A DNA stretch of 28,692 nt from Candidatus Jidaibacter sp. Its GTDB lineage: Bacteria > Pseudomonadota > Alphaproteobacteria > Rickettsiales > Midichloriaceae. Made by a program: the position numbers and the translations under genes. Numbering within the stretch: the stretch's first letter is position 1; each line of letters opens with the position of its first letter. Shown here in pieces: positions 16,102 to 24,466 of the stretch. The notes beneath the pieces were generated by a model. That model saw nothing but the letters and a program-made list of their open reading frames with translations. It had not been told where the DNA came from and made no database searches. The DNA is taken from NCBI GenBank assembly GCA_021298045.1, contig JAJTHY010000099.1, forward strand, positions 1 to 28,692, read 5' to 3'.

Positions 16102-16434
16102 CTAAAAACTTGTAGCTTTAACTGCGCTGCCATAAACATGCACTTCGCAATACCCATTGCTCAGGCGTAAACTTTCAAAGCGCACATTGATAACAGAGTT
16201 AGCACCACGCTTTATTGCCTCATTTTTCATTTGATCAAGCGCAGAATTGCGAGCTTCTTCAAAAGTGGCATCAAGCTCCTTTACCTCTCCTCCGAAAAAA
16301 TTTTTGAAGGCCTGAATAAAATTTTTAATCCCATTACCTTTTGTAACTGAAGAACCAGACACCAAGCCCATATGTTCTTCAATTTCCATATTCGGTAAAT
16401 TTTCTAAAGTGCTAATATTAAATTTATCTTCCAT
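16102..16434 (-). CDS. YbjQ-family (UPF0145) protein
   Basis: The 110-residue protein matches YbjQ-like putative heavy-metal-binding proteins, which form small pentameric rings. Landmarks are GLVSGSSV near residue 25, FGGEVKELDATFEEARNSAL, RGANSVINVRFE and the end VYGSAVKAT. It differs from the common form by an extra N-terminal extension of about 15 residues. It lies eight bases before rimB and 17 bases after the M48-like gene, so it is probably in one operon. Molecular function is unknown. Confidence 0.8.
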   Translation of the reverse strand: MEDKFNISTLENLPNMEIEEHMGLVSGSSVTKGNGIKNFIQAFKNFFGGEVKELDATFEEARNSALDQMKNEAIKRGANSVINVRFESLRLSNGYCEVHVYGSAVKATSF

Positions 16435-16451
16435 AAAAACTCATCAAAATG

Positions 16452-18281
16452 TTAATTAGTTATTCTTTCAGTAGGTGGAGCTTTTTTTAAGAGCTCTTCA
16501 ATGCGTCCTTGAAGCGTTCTGTAATCCGATTTTTCCTTATTGGTTTGAAATTGAATCCCCTGATCTGTGACCTTATAACTACCGAAGCGAGAGGTTAAAA
16601 ATTGCACTAAGATTGACTGATTTTCCAATATCTTGCGATCACGATCAATATAAAAGTTGACTAATTGTAAAACTGCATTTTTCTCTTTTTGCCACAAAGA
16701 TGTTAAAATTCTTTTTTGCTCCGCATCCTGTTGGAAATTTATTAAGTCAGTTATTTTTAAATCATGATGTTTAATTATATTTTTGAAATCCTCCTTATAT
16801 TTAACAATCTCAAAAGAAGCCTTATCTAGTAATTGTTTCTTCCTGTTAAGTTCTGCAAGGGTAAGCTTATTGCTAATTTGCAATATATTGTTAAAGGGCA
16901 CCAAAAAGTTCTGGTACTCTTGATACTTAAGACCCATCTCCGCTCTGTATTTGCCAAATAAATCCATGAATTGGTCATTAACGGTTAACTCACCTGGAGT
17001 AATTTTATTGGGAGCACTGGTGTTTTCTATTACATATTTAAGGGGAATTTCTCGCCCCATGCCCATCTGTTGTTCTGTAATGTAATTTTTAGCTGCATCG
17101 CTTCTGTCCGGGCTAAAAGGATGCGTACTGAATAATTTTATATACGCATTGGTAATATTATAAAAATCTTCTTCAAATACATCTGCCCCACTGGCGCTTG
17201 CAAATTCGTAATTTAGCACATCTAAAGCGAATTTATCAGCTTCAATCTCTTGTTTCGCGGGATACTCTTTATCAAAGTCAGATCTCCAAACAAGCAGTTT
17301 GCCAATAAAATTATTCTCGCCAAATAGCTTAGTTATGATTTTGAGATTAATTATTTTATCTCTCAGCGCTTTTATATGGTCGCCATTGTTATAATGCTTT
17401 ACCATATGTGCAAGCGCAAATACCGCTTGATTTCTATATTTTAAACGCTCAACAAAACCTTTGGTAAGCACTATATTTCCCGCTGGGTACAGAGAAGCAT
17501 TAACGCTTTCATCCATAGAGACATGAACTTTAAAATTATATTTTGAGCTGACTAGCTCTTTTGGCATCTCATCTATTATCGACTGCAATTCAGCTTCCGC
17601 TTTTAATACATCATCTATATCTGGTCGCTCTCCTACTGCGCTTTCATTCATATAGCTCCAAAGCACCTTTTCATCCTGAATGGAAAAATTTTCCACCAAA
17701 TGAAAGCTTAAGTACATGGAGAAAGCTTTAAGCAGCGTAAAAACCATAACGAAGGCCATGAATCCATGAGATAGCATTCTTAGTACAGGCGCCTTTGATA
17801 CTGATTTAGTTTCACCTATTTTTTGAACATTAAGCGTATATATGGGTAATGTGCCTTCATATCTGTATACGGAGTTGCCATAAACAAATACACTCATAAC
17901 CCTGCCACTAACTTTTTTAATGCATTCACGTGTGTTCACTATGTAATGAGCACCTGAAGCTTGCGATCTTAGTTTCCCATAACATAAGATTTTTGCATAA
18001 TTGGTGTAGAGACTATAAACAGTAGAGTTATTGAGCCCCAAAAACCCAAGAAGTAACGCTATACAGTACGAGAAGAAGTCTATGCTGATTGTATGAGAAG
18101 CATATATTAATTCAGTTTTCTCAATAGTAAAAGACTTTAACTTATGACCTGCAGCAAGCACAGGTATAAACTCAGCCTTATTTGCTAAGGTGCCAATAGT
18201 TTTTATGATTGCAAAATGTTTATACCTTGCATAACAGTAGCAACCGAAAATTAGTACAGCAATTATATATAGAAATACCAT
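16452..18281 (-). CDS. Membrane M48-family homologue lacking the catalytic Glu
   Basis: The 609-residue protein has an N-terminal membrane helix (about 1-18), probable membrane segments near 70-90 and 165-190, then an M48 peptidase-like domain. Homology is shown by ALAHMVKHYNNGDH (cf. LAHExxHxxxxDH), EIEADKFALDVL (third zinc-ligand motif) and STHPFSPDRSDAA. The HExxH position reads His292-Met-Val-Lys-His296, so the catalytic glutamate is methionine and the protein is probably not a peptidase. The C-terminal about 170 residues are charged and helical. ATG at 18281 is used rather than the TTG at 18284. It appears to lead the ybjQ-rimB-rimK unit. Confidence 0.72.
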   Translation of the reverse strand: MVFLYIIAVLIFGCYCYARYKHFAIIKTIGTLANKAEFIPVLAAGHKLKSFTIEKTELIYASHTISIDFFSYCIALLLGFLGLNNSTVYSLYTNYAKILCYGKLRSQASGAHYIVNTRECIKKVSGRVMSVFVYGNSVYRYEGTLPIYTLNVQKIGETKSVSKAPVLRMLSHGFMAFVMVFTLLKAFSMYLSFHLVENFSIQDEKVLWSYMNESAVGERPDIDDVLKAEAELQSIIDEMPKELVSSKYNFKVHVSMDESVNASLYPAGNIVLTKGFVERLKYRNQAVFALAHMVKHYNNGDHIKALRDKIINLKIITKLFGENNFIGKLLVWRSDFDKEYPAKQEIEADKFALDVLNYEFASASGADVFEEDFYNITNAYIKLFSTHPFSPDRSDAAKNYITEQQMGMGREIPLKYVIENTSAPNKITPGELTVNDQFMDLFGKYRAEMGLKYQEYQNFLVPFNNILQISNKLTLAELNRKKQLLDKASFEIVKYKEDFKNIIKHHDLKITDLINFQQDAEQKRILTSLWQKEKNAVLQLVNFYIDRDRKILENQSILVQFLTSRFGSYKVTDQGIQFQTNKEKSDYRTLQGRIEELLKKAPPTERITN

Positions 18282-18330
18282 CAAAAACCAAGAATATCCT
18301 CACTCAAGTTTAGCTGCATGTTGGTGCTAT

Positions 18331-19584
18331 TCAAGTTTTTTTTGAGTAAGCTTTTTGCTCTAGCTTATTTTGCTTGGCATACAGCGCTAGCCCTAGCAGT
18401 ACCCAAAGGGGGCCAGATGACCATGCAATATAGAAGTTTGCTGAAGGAACAATCGGTATGAATTTAGTCAGCACAAGCATGCCCGCAAACCAACTGGAAT
18501 ACGCGAATATTGGCTGAGAAAGCAGCTGCCTAGCTAATAACGCTATTGCAATTAAGAAAAGAGAGATGCCAATCAGGCCATTCTCCGTAAGTATCTGCAA
18601 ATAATAATTGTGAGGGTGTGTTGCGCAGCGGAAGCAGTATAAAGGGTTAGTCATTGAGCTACACTTTAGATATTCTGGTGAACGCTCAATAAAACTTGGA
18701 CAAGCTGTATTAAACTGATTTGTCCCTATTCCCATTATTTTATTTTCCAAAAACATCGCAAAGCTGGTTTTATATATAACTCCATATGCATCCTGGCTGA
18801 AATGTTTAAGTTGGTCGCTAGTAGTTTCAACTAGCCTATATCTAAGTTGGGAATTACTGAATATGAAAAATGAGGTAATTAGAGATACTAATGAAAATAC
18901 TATTATTGCTTTTTTCCGAAATATTGGAATTGTAATAGAGGCAACAACTATAGAAAAAATTGCAATAGCAATTGGCATTCTTTCGCCAGAAACTATGATG
19001 GTTAGCAAGCCTAAAATCACTCCACTCATGATTAGATATTTAGATTTTTGTTTCTTTGTAACTACATCTAATAAATGGCCAACTAGAGGAACTAAAATGA
19101 AAGCGCAAGCAAAGCCAATGCGTTGTTTGCCAGTTGGAGTGGTGACTCTAAAGAAAGAATCGTGCTGCACTAATGCATTATTGAAAAAATCATACCCCAT
19201 AATTATTTGAAAGAAAGAATTTGCAGCTAAAAATATTAATACTAGCGCCGAAGCCTTGAAGAAGGCATCTTTCACTATTGGATAACTCATGAAATAGGCA
19301 ACCGCGAGAGCAAGCAACGGGAAGCGCAGCATTGGTAAGGCAGCACGCAGAGAAGTCCAAATATTGTGTGTAAAGAAACTATCAATAATCAACCACAGCC
19401 ACAAAGAAACAAAGGCTAAGAACCAGGGCTGCTTAAGACTTTTAAAATCCTTTTGAGCTATAATAATGTAACAGTAAACAGCTACCAACAATGATAATAT
19501 AATATCTATTGCCGCAGTACCAAGCGCAAAGAAAACCGGCATAAGCATTATAAGCAATTTGCCTAAAGATAACAGAATATTCAT
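18331..19584 (-). CDS. O-antigen ligase/polymerase family membrane protein
   Basis: A polytopic inner-membrane protein of 417 residues with about ten or more helices. The large periplasmic loop motif HPHNYYLQILTENGLIG (about 320-336) is the hallmark of the Wzy_C/WaaL family, which polymerises surface glycan or joins it to a lipid carrier. SGERMP near 200 is also typical. ATG at 19584 overlaps the pssA stop as ATGA, favouring translational coupling; an ATG at 19608 is the alternative. WaaL-like and Wzy-like roles cannot be separated from sequence alone. No other glycan genes are in the window. Confidence 0.78.
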   Translation of the reverse strand: MNILLSLGKLLIMLMPVFFALGTAAIDIILSLLVAVYCYIIIAQKDFKSLKQPWFLAFVSLWLWLIIDSFFTHNIWTSLRAALPMLRFPLLALAVAYFMSYPIVKDAFFKASALVLIFLAANSFFQIIMGYDFFNNALVQHDSFFRVTTPTGKQRIGFACAFILVPLVGHLLDVVTKKQKSKYLIMSGVILGLLTIIVSGERMPIAIAIFSIVVASITIPIFRKKAIIVFSLVSLITSFFIFSNSQLRYRLVETTSDQLKHFSQDAYGVIYKTSFAMFLENKIMGIGTNQFNTACPSFIERSPEYLKCSSMTNPLYCFRCATHPHNYYLQILTENGLIGISLFLIAIALLARQLLSQPIFAYSSWFAGMLVLTKFIPIVPSANFYIAWSSGPLWVLLGLALYAKQNKLEQKAYSKKT

Positions 19585-20324
19585 AAGCTTTGTTTTTTGT
19601 GATTCCATATACTAAATGGTATAGAGATCAAATAAAGTATTGCGAATATCGGAAATACAAACCAAGGCTCCAGTATCATTCCCGCCATAATAGGTGCTGC
19701 AAGTACCAGTATAATAGACACATACTCTTTTGATATCTTAGCAGATTTCAAAGCGAAAGTGGGAACGCGGCTCACCATTAAAAGTCCAATTATGCACATA
19801 TAAATTGCTATAAACCAGTATGAGAAAATGTTATCAATAAAATCAAATGTAAGCATCATAGGTAATAGTGCAAGCACACCCCCAGCCGTTATAGGAACTC
19901 CGGTGAAAAAATCTCCCTTTAACTTTTTAGGAGATTCAGGGTTATCTAAATTAGAGTTGAACCTGGCTAGACGAATTGCCGAGCATGCAACGAAAAACAA
20001 CACTACCGTCCACCCCGCCCCTTTATAAGGGATTTCATTTAAAGACCATAAATACATGGTAAGTGCTGGTGCAACTCCAAAACTAACTATATCTGATAAC
20101 GAGTCTAACTCCGCCCCAAATTTACTAGAAGCATCTAAAAGTCTTGCTACCCTTCCATCTAAAGCATCAAGTACCGCTGAAATCAAAATCAATGCAGCTG
20201 CAATATTCCATTTTGCATCAAAAGCATAACGTATGGAGGTTATGCCAAGACATAGCCCTAACAAGGTTATAAAGCTCGGAAGTAACTTTGATACAGGGAT
20301 CTTAGATAGATGCGGAGCACTCAT
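19581..20324 (-). CDS. pssA: CDP-diacylglycerol-serine O-phosphatidyltransferase
   Basis: PssA makes phosphatidylserine from CDP-diacylglycerol and serine in the inner membrane. The CDP-alcohol phosphotransferase motif DG-x2-AR-x8-G-x3-D-x3-D is complete in DGRVARLLDASSKFG and ELDSLSD (about 51-73). Six or more membrane helices follow. The 247 residues suit the membrane-bound class II enzyme. Its start overlaps the psd stop in TAATG, so the two consecutive steps to phosphatidylethanolamine are translationally coupled. Confidence 0.93.
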   Translation of the reverse strand: MSAPHLSKIPVSKLLPSFITLLGLCLGITSIRYAFDAKWNIAAALILISAVLDALDGRVARLLDASSKFGAELDSLSDIVSFGVAPALTMYLWSLNEIPYKGAGWTVVLFFVACSAIRLARFNSNLDNPESPKKLKGDFFTGVPITAGGVLALLPMMLTFDFIDNIFSYWFIAIYMCIIGLLMVSRVPTFALKSAKISKEYVSIILVLAAPIMAGMILEPWFVFPIFAILYLISIPFSIWNHKKQSL

Positions 20325-21019
20325 TACCTTAACTCTCCATTAACTTTATGCTGCTTACCAGTTAGTTCCGCTATAATTGTTTCTCCACCTATCATGTACT
20401 GTCCCACAACAACCTTGGGCTCAATATCTTTAGGCAAGAATACATCTACTCTGCTTCCAAAACGGATTATACCAAATCTCTCTCCAGATTTAACTGATTG
20501 GTTTTCATCAAGATCGCACACAATCCGACGAGCAATAAGCCCGGCGATTTGCACAACTGCAATATGCTTACCGTTGTCGGTTTCTATAAGGACGCTTTGG
20601 CGTTCGTTAAGGTCACTGGCTTTATCGAGCGTGGCGCTTATAAATTTACCTGGGTGGTAATAAAGTTTCTTTATGTTACCAGATATGGGGATTCTGTTAA
20701 CGTGCACATCAAATACACTTAAAAAGATACTTACCCTTGTTAGCTCCTCTTCCCCCATCTCTAATTCTTTAGGAGGCTTTACTTTTGTTATGTTATCTAC
20801 ACGACCATCAGCAGGGCTAACTACAGCCTCTTGAACCAAAGGAACTATACGATGTGGATCACGAAAAAAGCAAACACACCAAATGGTTAAGATTATTCCA
20901 ATCCAACCCAAAGAATCGGATATGAGAAACAATCCAATTGATACAATGAAGAAGATGGCAATAAATAAAAATCCCTCTTTATGTATGGGCGGTAAATATT
21001 GTAATAAATCTTTAAGCAT
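20324..21019 (-). CDS. psd: Phosphatidylserine decarboxylase proenzyme
   Basis: Psd decarboxylates phosphatidylserine to phosphatidylethanolamine. It self-cleaves between Gly188 and Ser189 in IIRFGSRVD, turning the serine into the pyruvoyl cofactor. Two N-terminal membrane helices (about 17-50), SPADGRVD, FDVHVNRIP and QIAGLIARRIVCDL follow the short Rickettsia-type enzyme of 231 residues. ATG at 21019 gives that length. The earlier ATG at 21091 lies upstream of the strong promoter at 21057-21085 and is rejected. Confidence 0.94.
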   Translation of the reverse strand: MLKDLLQYLPPIHKEGFLFIAIFFIVSIGLFLISDSLGWIGIILTIWCVCFFRDPHRIVPLVQEAVVSPADGRVDNITKVKPPKELEMGEEELTRVSIFLSVFDVHVNRIPISGNIKKLYYHPGKFISATLDKASDLNERQSVLIETDNGKHIAVVQIAGLIARRIVCDLDENQSVKSGERFGIIRFGSRVDVFLPKDIEPKVVVGQYMIGGETIIAELTGKQHKVNGELR

Positions 21020-21056
21020 TTGTAATCCGGGAAAAGGTTGAATGTTTTTGCCATTT

Positions 21057-21085
21057 AATATATACGAGCATAGTGTAAATATCAA
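21057..21085 (-). promoter_or_regulatory. psd operon promoter, sigma70-type
   Basis: On the minus strand TTGATA (complement of 21080-21085) and TATATT (complement of 21057-21062) are 17 bases apart, about 38 bases before the psd ATG. It should drive psd, pssA and the O-antigen ligase gene, and it fixes the psd start. Confidence 0.6.
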
Positions 21086-21097
21086 AGACAAACTTTT

Positions 21098-21103
21098 AAG
21101 GAG
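21098..21103 (+). promoter_or_regulatory. Shine-Dalgarno site of the LOG-family gene
   Basis: AAGGAG lies four bases before the ATG at 21108. It favours this start over an in-frame ATG 22 codons upstream at 21042, whose extra residues resemble nothing in the family. Confidence 0.6.
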
Positions 21104-21107
21104 TAAT

Positions 21108-21647
21108 ATGAAAAATATAGCAGTGTTCTGTGGTGCTCATGAGATAGTGGATCCAAAATATAAAGCCGTCGCTACACGCTGCGGTGAATTAATTGCACGA
21201 CATGGATTAACTCTGATCTATGGGGGTAGTAATGCAGGACTTATGGCCAGAGTATCGGATGCCACAGTAGATAATGGTGGCAAGGTTATTGGTATTTATC
21301 CTAGTATATTAAATGATAAGGAGCCATTTAGTGAAAAGATAACTACTGCAATAATTGTAGACAACATGTCGGTTAGAAAGGATGTTATGATAACAAATGC
21401 GGATGCATTTGTAATTTTACCTGGTGGTGTGGGAACTTTGGATGAGCTATTTGAAATAATAACCCTTAAGATTCTTGGCGGCCATAATAAGCCCATCATC
21501 ATCGTTAATACAGATGGATATTGGAATAAGCTTGGAGAGCTATGTGAAAGCATGGTGAATGAAAAATTTGTGGATTCCATTGTGTTTGAAACTTATAGAA
21601 TGGTTGCCACTCCGGAGGAGGCCTTTAAACGCCTAGGCTTTGAGTGA
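21108..21647 (+). CDS. LOG-family nucleoside monophosphate phosphoribohydrolase
   Basis: Members (TIGR00730, lysine-decarboxylase-like fold) cleave ribose-5-phosphate from purine nucleoside monophosphates; plant and some bacterial members activate cytokinins. The motifs VFCGAHE, YGGSNAGLMARVSDA and LPGGVGTLDELFEI (PGGxGTxxE) are present and 179 residues is the usual length. The natural substrate here is unknown, and older "lysine decarboxylase" labels for this family are misleading. Its TGA overlaps the dapB GTG start (GTGA), so the two are coupled. Confidence 0.85.
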   Translation: MKNIAVFCGAHEIVDPKYKAVATRCGELIARHGLTLIYGGSNAGLMARVSDATVDNGGKVIGIYPSILNDKEPFSEKITTAIIVDNMSVRKDVMITNADAFVILPGGVGTLDELFEIITLKILGGHNKPIIIVNTDGYWNKLGELCESMVNEKFVDSIVFETYRMVATPEEAFKRLGFE

Positions 21648-22417
21648 TTAAGGTAATTGTTACAGGCTGCTTTGGCCGCATGGGGCAAGAGATAGTAAAG
21701 CTTGTTGGTACGGAAGGGTTTGAGGATTTGCAAATAATTGCTGGCATTTGCACAAGTGAGCAAGTCAATTTACCCTCAAATTTTCAAATATCGCAGCGTT
21801 TAGAAGATTATATAGATAAGGCAGATGTTGTAATCGACTTTAGCATTCCAACTTCCGCAATTGAATTCGCAAAAATTTGCGCTGAATACAAAAAACCTTT
21901 TGTGTGCGGCACTACTGGCTTTACTTTGGATCAAGAAATTGAGCTTAAAAAGCTTGCTGAACAAACTCCACTTTTTGTTTCCTACAACATGTCTATTGGT
22001 GTTGCAAAATTTGCCCAAATTTTAAAGCAGGCTAGCAATATACTTGCTGCTGATTATGACGTTGAAATTTTAGAAAAGCATCATAACAAAAAGGCTGATG
22101 CACCATCAGGTACTGCTAAAATGTTAGCGCAACTAATTGCAGAAACTAGAGGCTTTGAGTTGCCCCCTTCAATATCCACAGATAGGAATCATCTTAGGGA
22201 AAAAGGCGAGATTGGGTTTGCTTCAATACGTGGTGGCGCTATAATTGGTGAACATCAAGTTATTTTTGCAGGCAGTACAGATGTGATAACTATTTCTCAT
22301 CAAGCTTTAAATAGAGGGCAGTTCGCCTATGGTGCACTATCTGTGGCTAGATGGTTACTAGGCAAGAAGCCTGGCAAATCTTACTGCATGGAAGATTTTA
22401 TAGCTAATCCCTTATAA
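21644..22417 (+). CDS. dapB: 4-hydroxy-tetrahydrodipicolinate reductase
   Basis: DapB reduces the dapA-derived product with NAD(P)H on the path to diaminopimelate for peptidoglycan and lysine. The nucleotide-binding motif GCFGRMGQEI (8-17), CGTTGFT (88-94) and the catalytic block EKHHNKKADAPSGTAK with His146, His147 and Lys150 are intact. The start is GTG at 21644. The last codons and stop (IANPL*) lie inside the left arm of the palindromic element at 22401-22559, but the length (257) and preceding sequence look complete. Confidence 0.95.
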   Translation: MIKVIVTGCFGRMGQEIVKLVGTEGFEDLQIIAGICTSEQVNLPSNFQISQRLEDYIDKADVVIDFSIPTSAIEFAKICAEYKKPFVCGTTGFTLDQEIELKKLAEQTPLFVSYNMSIGVAKFAQILKQASNILAADYDVEILEKHHNKKADAPSGTAKMLAQLIAETRGFELPPSISTDRNHLREKGEIGFASIRGGAIIGEHQVIFAGSTDVITISHQALNRGQFAYGALSVARWLLGKKPGKSYCMEDFIANPL

Positions 22418-22559
22418 AATGGGTACGAAAATCAAGAATTTTCTCATAAATTTTTGCCTATTTTACGCATGGAATATAGATATATTTCAAAGTCAAAATA
22501 GGTGAAAATTTATTGAAAAGGCGCAGCATTAGCGTATCCATTTTATAAGGGATTAGCTA
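22401..22559. repeat. 159-bp palindromic element with TA flanks
   Basis: The ends 22401-22427 and 22533-22559 are inverse complements at 26 of 27 positions (TAGCTAATCCCTTATAAAAT start). Looser pairing continues inward (TTTTC..ATAAATTTT..CCTATTTT against its complement), so the whole element can fold into one long hairpin. TA lies directly outside both ends (22399-22400 and 22560-22561), as after insertion by IS630/Tc1-type transposases. It encodes no protein, supplies the dapB stop codon, ends 9 bases before the ankyrin gene's stop, and could terminate both transcripts. A solo arm lies at 115-136. Confidence 0.7.
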
Positions 22560-22568
22560 TATAGCGTT

Positions 22569-23825
22569 TTAGCTATCCATCTCTTCAGCGTCTTCACAAG
22601 TATTACCTGAAGTTAAAGCCTCCATAAATTCACCCCATGCACGAGAGAGAGTATCTGCAAATTCAGAGTCTGTACTTTTTTGCTGCGATTGCTGGATTAA
22701 TACAGTTTCTCTAGGATAATGCACACCAGTTTCAAGCTCTTTTTTTATTATGTAGGTATCCAAAATTTGAGCCATTTCTAAATCATTACGACTAATTGCG
22801 TATTCCATGGCGCCCATACCGTATTTGTTATGAATTATAGGATTCGCGCCATGTGCTAATAACAATAATATAAGGTTCTTATTGCCTGACCACGTAGCAA
22901 GTATTAAAGGCGTATTGCCACCTGCATCAAATGCATTAATATTTGCACCTCTATTTAGAATTAATGAGGCCCCTAGGTACGAGCCAGAAGCACTAAAATC
23001 CAACAAAGCTCTATCAAATTCTTTTTGTGATGTAAGGCGGTTGACTATGATGGCTACCCTTTTATCCTCAGGTAGGTATTCTAATGCCGCTTTACCTTCA
23101 ATGTCTATTGCATACATGTCAGCGCCATTATCTAATAAAAAATTAACAGCAGCATAATCTTGTGCCCGCGCAGCTAAATGAAGTGCTGTCCTGCCATTAT
23201 TATCAATCATGTTCAAATCCGCCCCACGCAGCGTTAGATATTGGGTCAAGTTACCAAATTTGTTTTCAACCGCAATCATTAAGGCTGTGAATCCTGAGTC
23301 TTTGATCTGGCTATTAATGCTCGCACCTCTGCTTAACAAATTAGAGGTAGCGCCAATATCGCCCTTATTTGCAGCAAGTAGTAAAAGCCTTGAATAATCT
23401 GATTGGTAAAACACTCCGGGAAGGTGAGCATTGTTTTTGTCAAACTTTTCTTTTCTAAAAAATGGAGCTGGTGGCTTGCTTCTATAATCGTAAGTTTTGC
23501 GAACTTTAAGTTGCTTTATTTGGTTATTTTTTTCCTTAAGTTTAATTTGCTCTGGTAAAATCTCTTTAAGTGTTTGGCTAGAACCTTCTATGTTATCGCC
23601 TCCATGCAGCGTAACTGGCTTTATGTTAAGGTTTTGGGCTTTTGATTTGTTAGGGGCGGAGGTTTGATTAAGTGGGTGATTTTCTATTTGAGCTTTATCT
23701 ATTGAATCTTGTTGAAAAACATCTTGATTCAAATCTCCTAAATCATCCCACCCCCTTGGGGGTTCAACTGCAAAGCAAAAATTGCTTAAGGAGAAGATAG
23801 CAATAACGAAGGCTAACTGTTTCAT
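22569..23825 (-). CDS. Secreted ankyrin-repeat protein
   Basis: The first 20 residues form a clear Sec signal peptide (MKQLAFVIAIFSLSNFCFAV). A polar linker (about 20-130) follows, then about five to six ankyrin repeats (about 140-370). The consensus repeat NGRTALHLAARAQDYAAVNFL lies near 210-230 and GGNTPLILATWSGN near 301-314. The tail is acidic. Ankyrin repeats bind proteins; with a signal peptide it should act in the periplasm or outside the cell. In Rickettsiales-like bacteria such proteins can be host effectors, but that is inference. It starts seven bases after popZ, so they are probably cotranscribed. Confidence 0.85.
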   Translation of the reverse strand: MKQLAFVIAIFSLSNFCFAVEPPRGWDDLGDLNQDVFQQDSIDKAQIENHPLNQTSAPNKSKAQNLNIKPVTLHGGDNIEGSSQTLKEILPEQIKLKEKNNQIKQLKVRKTYDYRSKPPAPFFRKEKFDKNNAHLPGVFYQSDYSRLLLLAANKGDIGATSNLLSRGASINSQIKDSGFTALMIAVENKFGNLTQYLTLRGADLNMIDNNGRTALHLAARAQDYAAVNFLLDNGADMYAIDIEGKAALEYLPEDKRVAIIVNRLTSQKEFDRALLDFSASGSYLGASLILNRGANINAFDAGGNTPLILATWSGNKNLILLLLAHGANPIIHNKYGMGAMEYAISRNDLEMAQILDTYIIKKELETGVHYPRETVLIQQSQQKSTDSEFADTLSRAWGEFMEALTSGNTCEDAEEMDS

Positions 23826-23832
23826 AAGAAAA

Positions 23833-24396
23833 TCATTTTGGTATTATTTGTTTTATCTCATTCTCCACGATGGATTTAACCATTCCTTCCAAATTCTCAT
23901 TAAGCCATATTTGTAGTTCAGTTTTAAGTAGAGAAATAACTACATCCTCTAGGGTTTTAGATGCGAGTATTGAGTTATTAGGAGACTTAAATTCTTGTGA
24001 GTGAGCGCCCCGTAACATTTCTGAAATAGCATTTTTTGTCGCAGCTGCAACTTCTTCTTTTATAAGAGGGGAAGCTGCCATTTGTTCAAGGCCTTCATCT
24101 TGGGTAAAACCCTGTTTAACTTCAGATTTTGCCACATCTTCGTCTAGCTGCTTTAAGATGTCTTGATCTTGATGCATAACTGGTTGCTGAAATTTTTCTT
24201 CTGCGGGTGGGCAATTTTCCATAGTTGAATCATTATCAGTATTAGAATTCAAGCCTTCTTCAACTTGTTCAGTTAAAACTAAGACACTTTCCTGCGAGGA
24301 AGGATTGGTTATAGCATGCTTTATATCACTCAAAATTTGATCAATGCCTTCATCTGAAGAGCTTGTTGCATCACTTTTATTGCTGGTATTTGACAT
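23833..24396 (-). CDS. popZ: PopZ-like pole-organising protein (DUF2497)
   Basis: PopZ self-assembles at cell poles and anchors the ParB-origin complex in Caulobacter. The 187 residues show the expected three-part plan: a short N-terminal helix (EGIDQILSDIKHAI, about 16-29), an acidic proline- and glutamine-containing disordered middle (about 35-115), and the conserved C-terminal helices TLEDVVISLLKTELQIWLNE and MVKSIVENEIKQI. The C-terminal block is the strongest evidence. It is followed after seven bases by the secreted ankyrin gene. Confidence 0.82.
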   Translation of the reverse strand: MSNTSNKSDATSSSDEGIDQILSDIKHAITNPSSQESVLVLTEQVEEGLNSNTDNDSTMENCPPAEEKFQQPVMHQDQDILKQLDEDVAKSEVKQGFTQDEGLEQMAASPLIKEEVAAATKNAISEMLRGAHSQEFKSPNNSILASKTLEDVVISLLKTELQIWLNENLEGMVKSIVENEIKQIIPK

Positions 24397-24466
24397 ATTA
24401 AAACAAAATTTCTAATCATGTAAAATTTTTACCAGTTAGAATCAATTAAGTCCAACTCTTTTGTTA

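Noticed and set aside
21644..22417. dapB truncated by the palindromic element
   Set aside because: Length and C-terminal sequence up to MEDF are as expected for DapB; only the last few residues and the stop come from the element.
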